Notes: a model not told the origin generated them from the letters alone. Positions 14,001 through 29,000 are shown, counted from the stretch's first letter. The stretch is DNA of 64,000 nucleotides from Cardinalis cardinalis (GCA_014549065.1 JACDOX010000008.1:4102308-4166307), one strand, 5' to 3'. Translations and numbers: made by a program.

Positions 14001-17000
14001 AGTTTGTTTTGCTTTTTAGCAGAAGCCAGTTCAGATTGAAGGGGTTGCACTGATTTGCTGAAGTAATTCCTTAGCAGCACAGTCTCCTTGCTGTTTGTAA
14101 TAGCAGCATTCAGCACAGGCTCCTTTGTGCATCTGCACTTCAGACAGCCATTTCAACGTATGCTGATGCCTGCAGGAAGGCTGCACATATTGACTCACTT
14201 TCCCACCTCTCTTGAAATGTTCCTGTCAAATTCACCAGATTTCTGAGGTACCACAATTAAGGAGGAGCTGTTTCAAGGTAACTGTCATTGCTAGTTCCTA
14301 GATAACCTCTGGAAAATGTTTAGACCTAGGTAGGCTTCTCCTGAAACCAAAAGCCCCGGTGGGGTTTGCAAGTGACAAGTGAAGAAAAAAGAGGCAAGTG
14401 ACGAAAAAAAAGTGTTCAAAACACAGGCCAGTGTATCCCTGTGAGCATCTGCTGCCCACAAAATTGTCTAAGAAGGTCATGAATATTGCCTAGTACAGCA
14501 TAAGGCTGTGAAGGAGAAGAGCTGCATTCCAAAGCTTGGGAAAACCCTACCCCTCTATGTGGATGTCTGTTGGACATCAATCTCATGACACTGATGAAGT
14601 GGGAGCAGTTTCTCTGTGCCATGGCTGATGTCTGAATGCTGTGTTACGTCACTGAACTTCCAAAGCCTGGATATTCTATGCAAAGAATTCTACAGCTGAC
14701 TCTAGGTAAATATCCAAAAGTGACTGCTAGCTTCCTGTCAGAGGCAATTCCCTCTGCCTCCTTGTAAAGTTCAAAATACTACAGGAAAAAGCTGCTCTGT
14801 CACTGCATGAAAAGGCTCATCACACTGTAAACCTGTCTTTCTTGCCTTTTGTTCCTCACCAGTAGCAGCATTAAATATAATGTTGCTGTAGGTAGGAAGA
14901 CCAGTCTGAACCACTTTTTACCTGCCTGTGACAATTTTCAAAGACTTTCTGTTTGATGTCCTGTAGTTGCAGAGTAACAATACTGTAAATGTATACTCTA
15001 GCTAGAAGAGTTAGGCAAGTTTTTCAATAATTGCTGTACTGGTTGTTCCAAGGACTATTAAAAACAGGTGTGGAAGTGAAAAAAGTTTCCCAGTAATGCT
15101 AAGNCTCCAGTGGAAACACCTACTTTTTTTGTTTTATTGAACAGAATTCCTCAGTGTGGAAAGAGTGCAGTGAAAAAGGAGTATAGGGAAAATGAATGTG
15201 TTCAGAGACAGGTGGCTTGTGTCAAAGCTAGGTACTCCACAAGCTCACAGTGCTTAGAAACTACGCGAAATGGAAAAGAGGCATTAGGGAAGAAAAAACA
15301 CAGACTGTGTAGCTTTGTCTCAAAATGACAAGGGCAGTGTCTAAGGTTGAAAGTTTTTTCTACTGCTGAGGAACCATTCTGATGTCAAGAAGTGAAGAGG
15401 CTGCATTTTGATGCCAAACTTTCTCTGCTCGGACTATGGAAGCTGTTGTCATTGTGAAGGTATGACGCAGGTACAGCTGTCATAAAGGATATGGAGGCCA
15501 GGTGCATTAGAGGGGATCAGACCCCAAAGTCTGGAAACTTAAACCAGATCAAATATCTTCAAGATTTTAGTGTGTGTTAGCAAAAAGGTTGCCTCAACCA
15601 TTGAGGATCTGCTGGAGCTTCTCAGCCTGTAAGAGGAGAGAAAAAAAGACCTGAAGACATTCATGTGCTTTTCTCTCCCTCTGTTAACCCGGGGTCATAT
15701 CCAAATAATAGCAGCTCTGACACATGTAACCTTTTCCTAATCTGGCAACAGAGATCCCACTGCCTCTTCCAATGAATGAACAGTTAATCATCAGGACTTT
15801 TTTATATCAAGTCTAAATGGTCTTTCTCCAAGTAGCTGTCTGCTACTTGAACTACCCATGGGGAAGGAAAAAAAATTATCTATGGTGTCTTTTTTTTTTC
15901 CTTATAGAACAGCTTTTATGTCTCAGAAGACTGAATGTCATCCCTAGACTAAACAAATTGAATTCTTTTAGCCTTTTCTCATAGATCAAGTTTCGTAGAC
16001 CTTTGCCTGTTCCTCTTGTTCTCCCATGCCCTCTTGCCAAACAGTCTTCCTGTCCCTCAAAGTGCCCAGTGCTTGTACACAGGGCTGATTTAAGGATCAC
16101 CAGTACTTAGAGCCCATTCCTTATGTGAAGCCCCCATCATTACATTCCATGGTTGGACTTACCTGTTTTGATTCTTTATGTTGTTGTTTGCAATGTCATG
16201 ACTTTTTTTGTGCAGACTTTTTTTGTGGTCTACCTAAGCTGCTGACCATTTTTTCCAAGTCTCAGTCTCGCCAGTAATTCCCTCCCCATGCGCTGAATTT
16301 CTTCTTGCTGGTTGTTATGGTTTGTACTTGTAAGTTGTGATTACACTGATTTAAAACCATTTATCAATGTGACTTTGAATTCCTTCCTGAAGTTCAGTCT
16401 GTTGCATTGGAGTGGTCATTTAATTTGGTGTAAGTCTCATGGTAGCTTTCAAAATGGAGAACTTCTGAGACCTCTTGTCTTGGAGAGCATCTTTTTCTTA
16501 ACCTGCTGTGTTAGGTGGCTGTCTCGTAGTAATTCTACGTAGCTTGCATTTTCCTCATTTGGTTATGAGAATGACACAACTTAAAATATACTCTAATGAA
16601 CCAGAATTTATTCAGAGCTCTAATGCATTGTATATGAACATGAAATAATTCTCAGGTTTTTTTCCAGGATGTATTGTTCTTTTTCTGCCATCCTTCAGCC
16701 AGTCTGGCTATAGCTCTGGGAGGGCTAGGACTGTGTGACTGACTGCTTGTGAGATGGGATGGTATAAAGAGTACAAGGCCTGCCTGAAAAGCAGTTCAGT
16801 TAGAGTTGCAAGGACAGGTAGCTTTCAACTGACAGGTGTCAAGATGTGCAAGTGTGTATCTTTANTCCTGTGTGAGTTGGGAAACCTGTGGAGCACGCTC
16901 TTTTCTTCGCTGGGCAGGGCACAATGCCCACAGGTTCTGCAAAAGGAGTATAAGTTGTGCATCAGAAAGTCCCTCACTAAGTTTGCTCTAGTCTGTGAGA

Positions 17001-20000
17001 TGGTGCTTCCTTCAGCCAGTCCTCCTTATTGCAAGCTAAAGGGTAGATATTGAATAGACTTCTCATCATATAACACTGGTGGGAATGCAGTGCAGCCTTA
17101 TCTCCTAGAGCAGAAGGAAAATGGCAGGGAAGCATGTGTTCCTGGATAGCTGAAGTTTAATGAGCCACTTGGAATAATGCATTTTTGAAGATTATAACCC
17201 ACCTGTTAAACCTTTGCATTGTTCAGCACTGGAACATGTAGTACCATCTGCTTCCTCTGTAGCCTGTGCCTTGAGAAATGGAATGGAGTGAGTACCAAGG
17301 TAAAGCAAAGGCTGATCAGCTGGTACAGTATGGGAACACCTGCAAGGTTTGTTTTTCTTTTTACCTTCATGTTAGCCAGAAAACTCTGGAGGGACCATGA
17401 TCCCAGACAGAACAGGGTGGAGTGGCTATCCGTACTGATGACTAGCAGAGGTGTGGAGAGATTTATGCTATCCCCATGAGCCGTATTTGCTCAGCTGTTA
17501 TTGTGCTTCCAGTAAACACAGAAGGGGTTGTTTCTCTCCCTCCACCCACAGCCCTGCTCAGGGGACAGGCAATAAGGGCCTATTTACTGCATTGCTTTGC
17601 TACTCCTGCCAGCACTTGTGCATGTCTGTACTTAAGGCTTTTCAAATGCTCTTTCCNCTCTGAGAAGGGAAGGATGCAGGTTTGGGCTGCTGAGGTAACC
17701 TGTGCTGAACTTGCTTTCTGCCCACAGCTTTTGTAAGCTCCCTACTGGCATGAGGTACCTGTTCTCCTGGAGTGGACCTGGGTCCTGTTCACATTAGAGC
17801 ATCCTTAAACAATGTAAAAGCAGCTTTAAGCTGATGTACATGCTATGGTAAAATAACCAGTTCAAAGCTCTTGCTCTCTGCCACAGCAGTGTGAAGACCC
17901 ATAAGAAATTGACCCTGTTTGAATTAGGCTCCTCTGGGAAACAGGCAAACACTTTTCCTCACTGAAAGGAAAACTGAGGCACAAAGACACTTAGTCCTCA
18001 TGTTTGGGTTGGCACAGGAGGTCGATAGGAACTTGGCACTAGATATCCATGCTGCTCCCCTTTGTTCTATGCTGCACTAATGTCTCACTGAGAGGAAAGT
18101 TGGGCGTTGAACAAAAAAAAATTTGGGAGAGATGTGTTTGAGGGTTTTTTTTAATAGTTTTTTGAAATGAGGTCCCTGTGGCAGCACTAACAATGGGGAT
18201 TGGTCAAGAATTCTTCTTCTAAAAGACCTTTTCCTCTCCTTGTGATGAATGCTTGTTCATTAAAACTAAAGCTTTTTGTGGGAATTCCATGGGAAAAGTT
18301 TTGCTGGTCCAGACAGAATTTCTNGTCAAAAGAAATGAGGGAGAGAGAGAGAAAAAGAAGGAAATCTGCCCTGCCTGGTACAGCCTGTAGCTCTGGGGTT
18401 AGGCTGTTCACATGGCTNCATTGGGACCAGGCAGAAGCATAGAGGGAGGTTAGACCCTCTCTTTTGCCTGATTTGGAAGAAAGAATCCTGTCTCAAGTTG
18501 ATTGGTTTTGGTGNCACAGTCTCCCTCTTCTTTTAATGAGAAAAGATTGGGATGCAGAAGACCAAAGTTCAAAAAATAATCTGCTGTGGTTGGATGGCAG
18601 CTGTTCCCTATGTCCCACCATAGTTATCCACAGCATCTTCACAGCCATGGTGAATGATGCTTGGTGCCTTGGCTTTGGTGGCAGTGAGAGTTGTTCCATG
18701 TCAGGAGAGCAGCTGGGGGAGGCTGCCTCATCCCCAGTGGTTGCNCACAGCCCCTGCAAGGTGAGCATGAGAGCTGTTAAGCACAAGCCTTTGGCCAGGT
18801 GCTACCAGACGCCCTCTCTTCTCAGCTTTGTGAGGTAANCAAGCACCCCACCTCTTTAATAACCATACAGTTTATTACACAGTCAGATAAGTCCCTTGCT
18901 TTGTCCATAATTTTTATTTTTATTGTGTGGGCATTAAATGCATGTTNGAATGTGTGTACTTAAGGGACCAGGAATGAGAGACCTTTTAATGAATCTGACC
19001 AGGTATTTCTCAGAAGGCCATTACTAGAGCAAAATTGTTGCATAAATAATGTGCAACTGCAGATGTCCAAGCCCTGTTTTCCTGCCATAGCTTATGGCTT
19101 CAGTGACACTACTTTAAAAATATGTTTTAATGAGTGGTGGAAGCAGTCAAGAGTAAAAAGGAACAGTTAGCATTTTAGAGCTGAACAGTTGAGGTAAAAT
19201 GGATGTTTCTGCCAATGACTCTTCTCTTTGTGTATGATTACCCTCCCTNTTGTTTTTTTCTGTAATTTGGGGGTTTGTAATCTAGATCTACTGTCTTACA
19301 AAGGTTTCACTCCCCAGCAGCAGCAAGTTGGCAAGAGTTACTTGGTTTCTTTGCTGATGGTCAAGTCAAAGCAAAGATGGCAGAAAACAGTGGAATGTGA
19401 TGGCACCTTTAAAATAAATAAATGAGTATAATATTGTTATTTGTTCTAGGAAGACTGTGTCCCACTGACTTGCTGTCTTAAATGTTCTTTCTCTAAGAAA
19501 AGTTTAGGGAAAACCTTTCTTTCTCTGCCTGCAACACCCATTAACAGGGAATANGCTTTTAAGTACCCTGCATGTAGAATAAATATATTTCTGGTTTCTA
19601 AGATGACAGTTTAATTTCATAACTGGCATTAAACTTTCTAGTTTTGCCATAGGCTTTCTCTATTCTCCATTAACCTGGCCTTGGCAGCAACAGCAAAGTT
19701 TCCAGTAAGCGGTTTGACTGGAACAGGAGGACTTCNGTGTCCTGGAGCTGGGATAGCATTTGATGATCCCTCTGTTACCCATGAGACAATCTTTCAGGGT
19801 GACAATGCATGCCGTTCATGCCAAGTCCCAGACTAGGTAAGCTGATGGTGTGGATTTCCCAGCTGATTGTGCTGGCTTTTGAATACCCAAATGTTAATAT
19901 GAATGTTTATTTTTTAAGGGAATTAAGTGCTGTTAGAGTGGTGGCCTGGAGGAAAGAGTCTCTTCGGGAACTAGTGCTAGTTAATACATTCTGCTTAGCA

Positions 20001-23000
20001 GACAGATGTCGCTGAAGGAAATTTCCACTAGGCTGTTGTCAGAGTCAATGTGTTTGCTATTCTGATCTCCTCCAGCTCGGGGAAGGCTTGGTGGATCTGG
20101 AAAGGGTTCAGAGAAGAATTGTGCCATGTGGGACTCTCCATCATGTAAATAAGATGAAGTAGAAATCTGTAAAGCAGGGAGGAACTTCCATAGCAACTAC
20201 TTCTAGATGTACATTAGAACTGAGTAAAGTATGATCTCCTTGACANTTCACCTGTGCCACTGTCATTGCTAATGAGGGGCTACTGAATGCTGGGGACAGA
20301 GTCTGCATCATTACATCTGTCTGATATCAACTGAACAAATCCTCTAAGATTTATCCCACTCAGCCTTTAAACAGCCTGCAAACAGAAACAACTACCAGTT
20401 AGTTATGTGTTCTGGTAGTAAATGTGACTATTCAATTCCCACAAATTTCTGTTAATATGTGCAGAGAATTTTTCTGGTTTTTTATGCCATAGCATAAATG
20501 TGTAAATACGCAGATTTATTCTGTGTAATTTGCATACCTAACTGCAAATGTATATAAAATAACATACTAATTCNTTAAAGGAATTTATCATTTTTTTCTC
20601 TTGATTTCAACAACAGTGGCTTATTTCTTTGTTCTAGCACATACTTTATTTTTCCGAGTAATTTTACTGAGAGTTTTGCAAGACTCAAAAGACTTGAGAA
20701 ATCTTGGTTTGACATTGTGCACTCAGGAAGCTTTTGGGATTTAGATAGAAAAATTCCTGGAATGTAGTTCTTTTTAGAAGAAGTTTTTCTTCCTTTTGCT
20801 TGCAATATAATGATGACAGAAAATTTTGCCCCTGCTTTTTTGCTTCCCCCAAGCTGCCTGAGTGATTTGCCTCACCTGATGGCTAAGAGGTGAATTGCTG
20901 TCAGCAGACTGTGGGTAAGTGGGGCCCTTTGATGTCAGTAGTTTGTTAGTGAACCAGCAGGCCTCTGGCTCAGTGACTTCTCTGTCCACGTACATCTTGG
21001 GAACAGTCTTCTTTTTCTTTTTTTCTTTTTTTTCTTTTTTTCTTTTTTTCTTTTTTTCTTTTTTTCTTTTTTTCTTTTTCACCCTTCTTCTTCCTCTTCT
21101 CTCTCTTCTTCTTCCTCTTCTTCTTTGTCTTCTCAGATGTGAAATCTGTCAGCAAAGTGAAGTCAGCTTAAATATCAGCTGTGACTTGAGTTCCCTTTCA
21201 GTTTTTGTTGATTTTATCCCCTCCTGCTCCTTCCCGGTAGAGTTTCTCTCTGCTTGAGTCAGACTTACTGACACTTAATTCTGTGTTTCTGTTACATGGG
21301 TTTGTATGTGTCAAAGTTCAGGTGCCCTTCACATTCCCAGCCTTGACAGTGATCTGAAATGCTGAGGAGAGTGAGACTTTTTGGGGTCTCTGAGACTCTT
21401 TCAGCTGCTTCCGTTCAATTAGAAACCAGTAAAAGTACTTCTGGTACCCAGGCGTGCTGTACTCAGGTGATGCTGTGCAGAGCTGCTGGAGTTTCTTGTT
21501 GTATCTGCTGCTACCAAGCTGTAAATTGGCACCCGTTCTGTTCCCCAAATATGGAACAAAACTTACTNTCTCTACAGCATAATTTATCACCAAAATACAG
21601 GTATAACTAATGGTGTAGCAAGAGGCANGCAGAATAGAGGGAACCTGAGCATTGTGTTTGCTGAGTTGTGTGCAGTCCAGTCATGGGAGCAGGATGCTGA
21701 GGTTATGCTGTGTCTGCTGGCTGATGATGCAAACATCTTCAGATTTGGGGTGAACCTAGGGTGTCATTGCTGGTCAGTGGAAGAATTTTATGTATTGAAG
21801 TCTTGAGGTAGCTCTTGGCTGTGGCACGGAATTACAGGTCTTGTGGCCTGTTAATAAAAATAAAATTAAAACCACAGTAAACTGCAGGGGAGAGGAAGGC
21901 TAGGGAAGAAGAGGACAGCTGTTTTTCCTGCTTCTGTTTTTCATCACTCTCCTAAAGATAAAAGTTAGGAGTTAAATTGTTGTCTTTTGTTACCCTAGAC
22001 TTAGATGTGTTTTCAGTTTTCTTGACTGCTTTCTTTTCTTCACTGTCATACTTTCAGTAGTTTACAAAGTTGAAATAATTTTTCTGCTTGTCAAAAGGCC
22101 AGAATACCTGAAGAGTTATAATTGCGAATTTCTGGCTGTGGAGCCAAATAAGTCTTATCATCTTGCAGGTGCTCTCTGCTTCTCTTGCCCCTTAGATGGC
22201 TGGTCCATGTGAGAGGCAGCAGCCTGGCAGTGTCCATGCACCATACACTCCTTTGTGGGCAGTGCTTGGGCTCTGTGGGCCAGACTGGCTGCAGAAGCCA
22301 CTTCTGGGCTTCTTCCTGTTCTTTGGTGCATGCCACTACTGTTCTCTTTGACCATACCTTTGGAAATAGCCTTTCCTGTGTTCTTAAGGCACAGGGCCTT
22401 ACCTGCCGCTCAGTAGAAAGCAGTGTTGGGTGCCCTTTGTTTTCCAGGNGAGGAACACAGTGGAGAGTGCTGGAGAGGTGATGGCAGTGGGGATTGAGTG
22501 AGATATCCCATTCTGTTCCCTGCTGAGGTGTGTGCAGATGCTGTCTGCACTGGGTAAAGCTGTGTTAAAACATAACCTNCTTCTCTTGGGATCATGTTGG
22601 AGAGGTGGTATTTAGAGGGAGGAGTGTTTTGCAGTCTGGAGAAAGAGACGGAGGGGCAGGGCAGGGTGTTTGTATCCTTTGTTTAACTGGAAAATACAAG
22701 TCACAGTTTAGGATCTCTCAGCTTGTAAAAACAATCTGGGAAATGCTTACCTCATGGCTGCATTAATACTGAATTGTTTTTACCTGACAGTTCATTTCCA
22801 AAACCCAAGTGATCAAGAAGAGTTTTTTCTGCTGTTTCTGGCATCCTGAGGACCCAGCCATCAGTGTCTTCAGTCCATAATCCTGTTGTGTCACAGCTAA
22901 ATGTAGGAGAAAGTTCTCAACCCAGAAGTCCCTCAGTCCCTGAGGATGTAGACATACTGATGTTTCATGGGAAGGAAACAGACACAAAGGGCTCCTGATG

Positions 23001-26000
23001 TGAAGGATACCCATATCCCACTGACCTGAGCTAAATGATCTTGATTTGATTCCTTTTTCCACCNCCTCCAACCTCTCTTTTGTCTTCCAGAAAAAGTTCA
23101 CTCCTGTGACCAGGAGAGGCAGAGCGCCTTGGAGGAGGCCCGGCAGAACCCCCGGGAGGGCATCGTCATCCCCGAGTGCGCCCCTGGAGGGCTTTACAAG
23201 CCAGTGCAGTGCCACCAGTCCACTGGGTACTGCTGGTGTGTCCTGGTGGACACGGGACGTCCCCTGCCTGGTACTTCCACACGGTGAGAGCTCTAGGCAG
23301 GCCTGGAAAGGTGCCTGGCTGGAGAAGATGAGATATAAAAAATACTGCTGCGATATGAAACCAGTTCCTCACCCTAGAGCAGTCAGCTCTACACTGCTTT
23401 CCCTAGAGCAAGCAATGCTGTATGTGGTGTTCCCTGTTGAGTGTTACTGTGCAGCTCCCTCTCTTTCCTCTCTATAGGAGTTGGTGGACATTAACTACTG
23501 TCCTTAGTTTTCTCTGTGTTAAAGTATTCATACAAAGCAGCCTTTTTTTCTTCTGGCTTGCTTTTGTGAGGTAGAAGAAATGGGGGCTTTGCTTAAGAGT
23601 ATAGATTATGGGCATGAGCAGTGAAAAGACAAGTGTCTTTGTTGCATTATCATCTGCTTTATACTTCCATGTTACAGCCACTTGAATTCTGACCAGTAGG
23701 GAATTAGAAGATTGCTTGTTGTGCATGTGTAGATTTTAAAACAGAGAGAGATTTTTTTTTTCAGTCACTCTCTTGAAACTACCTGGAACTACCATTTCTC
23801 ACTTGGAATTTGGAAACAAATTGCAGGTCTGGCAAGTTGCAAAAACAGGCCAGTAAGAGCTGGGACTTAAACTTGGCTAGATGTAATGATTCTGCAAAGC
23901 ATGGATAGCTTTGAAAAAAAAATTCAGCCTNTGCCCACAAGAATTGGAAGACGGCCCTGTGCTGTTTGTGAGTTTCAGTTGGTAGCTGGTACTGGACTTC
24001 AGAGTATGTTCTTCTTTCTCTTTCTACTTCTGCTGCTGTTGCTGACTGTCCATAAACAGTCAGATGCTTGAGAGTGGTATTTCTTCTGGAGGTTTATTGG
24101 TTTCCCCTGCAGTGAGCAGACAAGGCACAAGCCGCTGACCCTGGTCAAAGCATAGTGCTGGTCTAAGCACACAGCTAATAATGGCTTCGTTGTGGATTTG
24201 ATCCCTGTATGGGCCACTCACTTAAGAGTTGGACTCAGTGATCCTTGCTGGTCCCTTCCAGCTCAGAATAGTGACTATGTGATGACACTAAAGCTATGTT
24301 ACATAGCTTAGCTTCTGCTGTTCTCCTTTTTCAGATATGAGACCCCTGTGTGTGAAAGTGATGCCAGATCGAAGAGCACAGAGATTGATGATCCCTTCAA
24401 GGACAGAGAACTTCCAGGTTAGAGGAACAAGATCCTGTCTTTGCCTTCTTACCTTGTCTCACCTTGGGACTCTTTAAGAAGCCAAGAATATTGTCGAGGA
24501 GATTGGGGATTTTCCTCACAGTGCATGCTTTACCATGGGGTTTATTCTGTGGGGTTTTTTTAAGATCACCTTCAGTTTCAGCAGTGAACTGGAAAAGGCT
24601 GGGTCTGTTCTGGGTGTGTTTATTGCCTGTCTGCCCTTTGAAATTTCTGGGATAAGAATTTTCTGGAGAGAAACCAGGATGCCTGGAGATGTCCTGGGGG
24701 AAGAACGGGCTCAACATTGAATGTTTCTTAAAGCCTGACCAGGACAAGATCCTTTCTGTTTAGCAGGGCTTTTCAGCAGCTTGATGCTCCCTGAGTCACA
24801 GAAGAGGACACAACTGCCAATTGTCAGTGCTCTGATTTGCTCCCTTTCACTGACTGCATGGACCAGGCAGAATAACCCTCACAGTGTACTGAGGTCCTTT
24901 ATCTAATGGTGGCTTCTCACTTAGCTGGACTTTATTCCTCCTTTTTTGCCTGGGATATGTTTTATTTCCCGCTGCTCCTCGTTTTATATTCTGTTTTTCC
25001 CTCATAACAGAGTGGCAAGCATAATTTGCTGTTTGCCTACCTTTTTTCTACTAGGAACACGTGCTGGGCATTGGTGTCAGTGCAGCTCTTAAAAATGCTA
25101 TCCCACCGGCCTGTGCTCTGTTTTTTCCTTCTGGCTCCCATCTGAAGAGCAGAGTGAGGGGCCTTCACTGACAGGTCAACCTTCGCTCTCCTGGGTGGGG
25201 ACTGCTTGAAAACACAAGCTACAGTGGATCCCTCTGCACCATTAGGGGGTGGTGGACACCACTAATTCTGCAGAAGTAGCTGGTGACTCTGGATCAGCTT
25301 AGTGTTCTATGGGAAGCATAAAGTGAGTTGTTCCTGAGCAGATTAGCAAAGGAAATGAGATTTATTCCAGATCTGCCTTGTGTGTCTCCTAATTGTTGTC
25401 CTGCTGGCTCCTGACTTCAGACCCCAGACCTTTCTGCTTAGAAACTCTGCCCTCAGCAGGGCTCTCTTCTATGCAGCTCCTCATTTTCACGAGCCATGTA
25501 AAAATTTCCTATTGCCTCCCTTTCACATTCAAAGGAAATCAACCAATTGGTTCAAATATTATGTTGTGGGGTAGAGGGAGGGAAGCCAGCTAAATGGATT
25601 ACATTAAGGCTCATTTTGTTGGGAAATCACACTGAAATNGAATAACCTTACATCCTTGATTCCCCATCCCCCACTACCATTGCTTTACCACCTATCCTTG
25701 CACTTCTTCTCTGCCTCTTCAGAAATCCTCTGCAAAAATCCTTTGCACTTTGGCTTTTTCTTTGAGACTTTATTTCTGATCTCAAGAAGACAGATTGGTT
25801 TTGTTTNCTTTCTTCTTTCCCTTCTCCACTGAAGCCAGACAAGGGGACAGGAACTGCTTGTTGCAGAAGAGGACACGGGATGCTCTGTAGCTTAGCAGTC
25901 TGCTCCCAGTATCAAACTCCAGGAGAGCTGCCCTCTCAGCTCAAGCTGGTTTTCTGTGCTTGTGTAAACTTCAGGCTCTGTTTGGCTGCACTGGTTGGTA

Positions 26001-29000
26001 TGATTGTTGCCCAGAGAAGTTTTGAATGCCCCACTCCTGGAAGTGCTCAAGGCCAGGCTGGATGGGATCCTGAGCAACCTGATCCAGTGAATGGCATCCC
26101 TGCCCCTAGCAGGAGGGTTGAAACTAGATGATCTTTAAGGTCCCTTTTAACCCTAGCCACGTTCTGTGATTCCCATTACTGAAAATACCCCTCTCTATGG
26201 AGAGGGAGACAGAGGATCTGATCCTGGTTTGTCTGCCTGAGAAATGCTGTGGTGCATGAACTTCTTATGCAATCTTGAGGTTTGTTTGATTAGCTGCTCT
26301 TGTGTGCAAAAATTTACTGATGAGCCAGAACTGCAGGGGGTGAGAATGTTTCTTTTTATTTTTTTTTCCTGCTGTCATTTCTTAGCAGAACTGAATGTCA
26401 AGAAAAATTCTTGCTTTAATTTGAGACTGATTGCATCATTTGCACTCAGTTCTGTTAGGGGGACCCCTTAATTTATTCCTCTTTTAGAGGTTTGCCCATT
26501 CTTTAGACTCCCAGTGCTGCAGGCAGTGCACTTCTTGGCCTGTGTGAAGACACCCTGCAGAGGCCCAGGTGGAAAAGACATAAGTTCAGATCCTTGCACA
26601 CCTACACATACTCTTCACAACCTGTCATGACTGTGGCCAAAAGTAAAAAAGAAAGAAGGAAGGAAAATGTTGCTTATACATAGTGAATGGCAAACTGCTA
26701 ATTCCTGCAGATGGTGAGATGCTGGGAGCCCAGGGAGATGACTTCTAGCAAATAGTTCTTCAGCCTTTTCATTACCTCAGCAAAAAGCTCCTTTAAGTGA
26801 GTGGTCTACTCTGGCTGCAATAGCAGCTTACCCATTACAATGCTGACATTTTCTGGACTGTATGCCAAATTACTGCTGAGGAGTGTGCATGTGTGCAGTG
26901 TGCAGAATATGGAGACAGGCTAGGGACTGTTGGTTAGCTATTGCAGAGGACAGAGCCTGTAATACTGCAAAAGAGGGACTTTTGTCAGATCAGTCTGCAA
27001 GCTGCTTTCAGCTGTCAAGGGATTACAGTAAGTTTCCAGTGCTCAGTTTGTGGTACATGTTCTTCTTTGCTTATTCAAGAAAAGCAGGAAGTGTTGACCA
27101 TTGCTCTGTGTTGCTGTGGGAGGCTGTTTGCTGACATCTACTGCCCTAGTCAACTGAATAATTGGTAGTGCATAGTGGTTTGGGGAAAGAGGTGAGGATG
27201 TGGTGATGGCTTCTCTGTTACATCAAGAGGAAACAATTGGATGGCAGGTAATGGGTTTTGGACAACAATTTTGACAATAGTGTGTTGAAGTTAAGCACAC
27301 CTGTTCTTGGTTCCTTGTTCCTTAGCTTGTTCCAGGCTAGAAGAGTTGTCACAGTGTTCATGGGGTAGTAAATGAAGCTTACTTTAAGCAGCAAGGAAAC
27401 AGCATAGATTGCCTTTTAAAGGTGAGGAGATGGAGAGTTTCATTGTAACAGGCTGGCACTGTTTAGGATAGAAGGCTCTGTCAGTCCATGGTTATGATGG
27501 TGGGGAACTAGACAGCCTCAGCACTAAGTAATGGAAAGGGTTATCAAGCTCATCTTCAACCCACTTTGTCCTGCTTAAGCCAGCAGTGACTGGAGGTGAC
27601 TACCACATACCAACTCAGTTTGACGTATTTCCTATGTAGAGTGATCATGTGAAGAATGAGTTATTGTGGTAGGCGCTGGCAGGCAGTGCTTTCTGTGTCT
27701 GAAAAGGAGAGTGCAAGCAGCAGACCTTGCCTTGTGCTCTGGGATACTTTAATCTGTCAATTAGGGCCTGAGAACAGCCACATTTGCCTCAGAAGATGAT
27801 CCAGGAGGTAATGAATTGTTTTGTAAACTTCTCTGCAAGTGTCACCATGGGAACTCCCATCTGCCAGGCACTTCCAGCGCATCCCTGCGGTTTTGCTGGT
27901 GGAGAGCTGGGTGAGACCATAAAGCTAACCACAGTCTTCCTGCCAGATATTGTTGATTACCCTGCATGTGCCTGGACAAAAGCTGCAGGACAAATTGCCA
28001 CGCAGAGAAACCCACTGAGGAATTCTTCTGTCTTTCCTTAGGGACTGTGTTCATGGTTGTTGCTATCTTAAAAACAAAAGAGGTTCTGACTGATCCTTGC
28101 TGATTTGGGATAGGGGACTAGCCTGTGTGTTCTTGCATTAAACCTCCTCTTTTCTTTCTGCAGGCTGCCCAGAAGGGAAGAAAGTTGAATTTATTACCAG
28201 CTTACTTGATGCTCTGACTACGGACATGGTACAGGCTATTAACTCAGCAGCACCTACTGGGGGTGGGAGGTGAGTCCAGAAAGCACGGCTGAATGCCGCC
28301 CAGGTGGCTGCAGAGCTCTGGGTGCCCCTGAGGTGGGGGCAGGTGGGAAAGGTGTTGCTCTGACTGATTTGGGTTCCTCTGGGTTTCTGAGAGAGGATCT
28401 GAGGCTGCTTTGTCCTGTCATCCTAGCTCTGCTTGCCTCCTCCCGCCCCTCCTCCCTGGCAGCTGCTCCACCATAAAGGTTAGTATAGCCCATTTGAAGT
28501 GTGAAATGAGAGCACAGTGGGAGGAAATGGCTTGTTCTTTTGTCCCTTGGTGCATGAAAAGACCTAATAAAATGCAAATGGATTGAAGGAGACCGTGTGG
28601 CCTAGTGGCTACCGCAGGGAGTGAAGAATGTGAACCAAATTCTTGGCTGGACCAGCGCTGTGGCTTTGCTGTGAGGCTGCAGCCAGCCTGCCGATGAGGA
28701 GAGGAGCTGTTTTTCATGGCCCTCCCCTCTGACCAGCTGCGTGTCCACCCCTTTTGGAAGGAGCAACAGGTCAGGCCTGTTGCAAGGGGTGGGCAGCAGT
28801 CTGTGTTCCTGGGAACTGGAGGAAAGTTGAGGCTGTGTCTCCCCCTCCTGCTTGCTAACAGCAGGTCCCTGCAGCGCTGCCTCGGGCCAGGCCATTGCAA
28901 ACCAACCGGGATGGATTTAGAAAGTGCTACACTGCCTCAGCTAGGCAAGGCTTCCGTGGGTCTGGATTTGCCTGACTATAAAAGGAGTCAGTGCTGGGGC

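Larger units (their letters stand above)
7081..23090 (+). other. SMOC1 intron, 16 kb
   Basis: This is the longest intron in the window. It contains a tRNA-derived SINE-like scrap near 10180-10230, an old antisense CR1-like fragment at about 15885-16270 and a homopyrimidine tract at 21007-21135. The rest is AT-rich single-copy DNA with no exon or RNA gene that I can support. Confidence 0.8.

Noticed and set aside
20970..21155. Lys/Glu-rich minus-strand open frame
   Set aside because: It is a translation of the homopyrimidine repeat, not a gene.
28418..28900. 160-codon minus-strand open frame
   Set aside because: It overlaps a SINE-like repeat and SMOC1 intron sequence, and no protein family is recognised.
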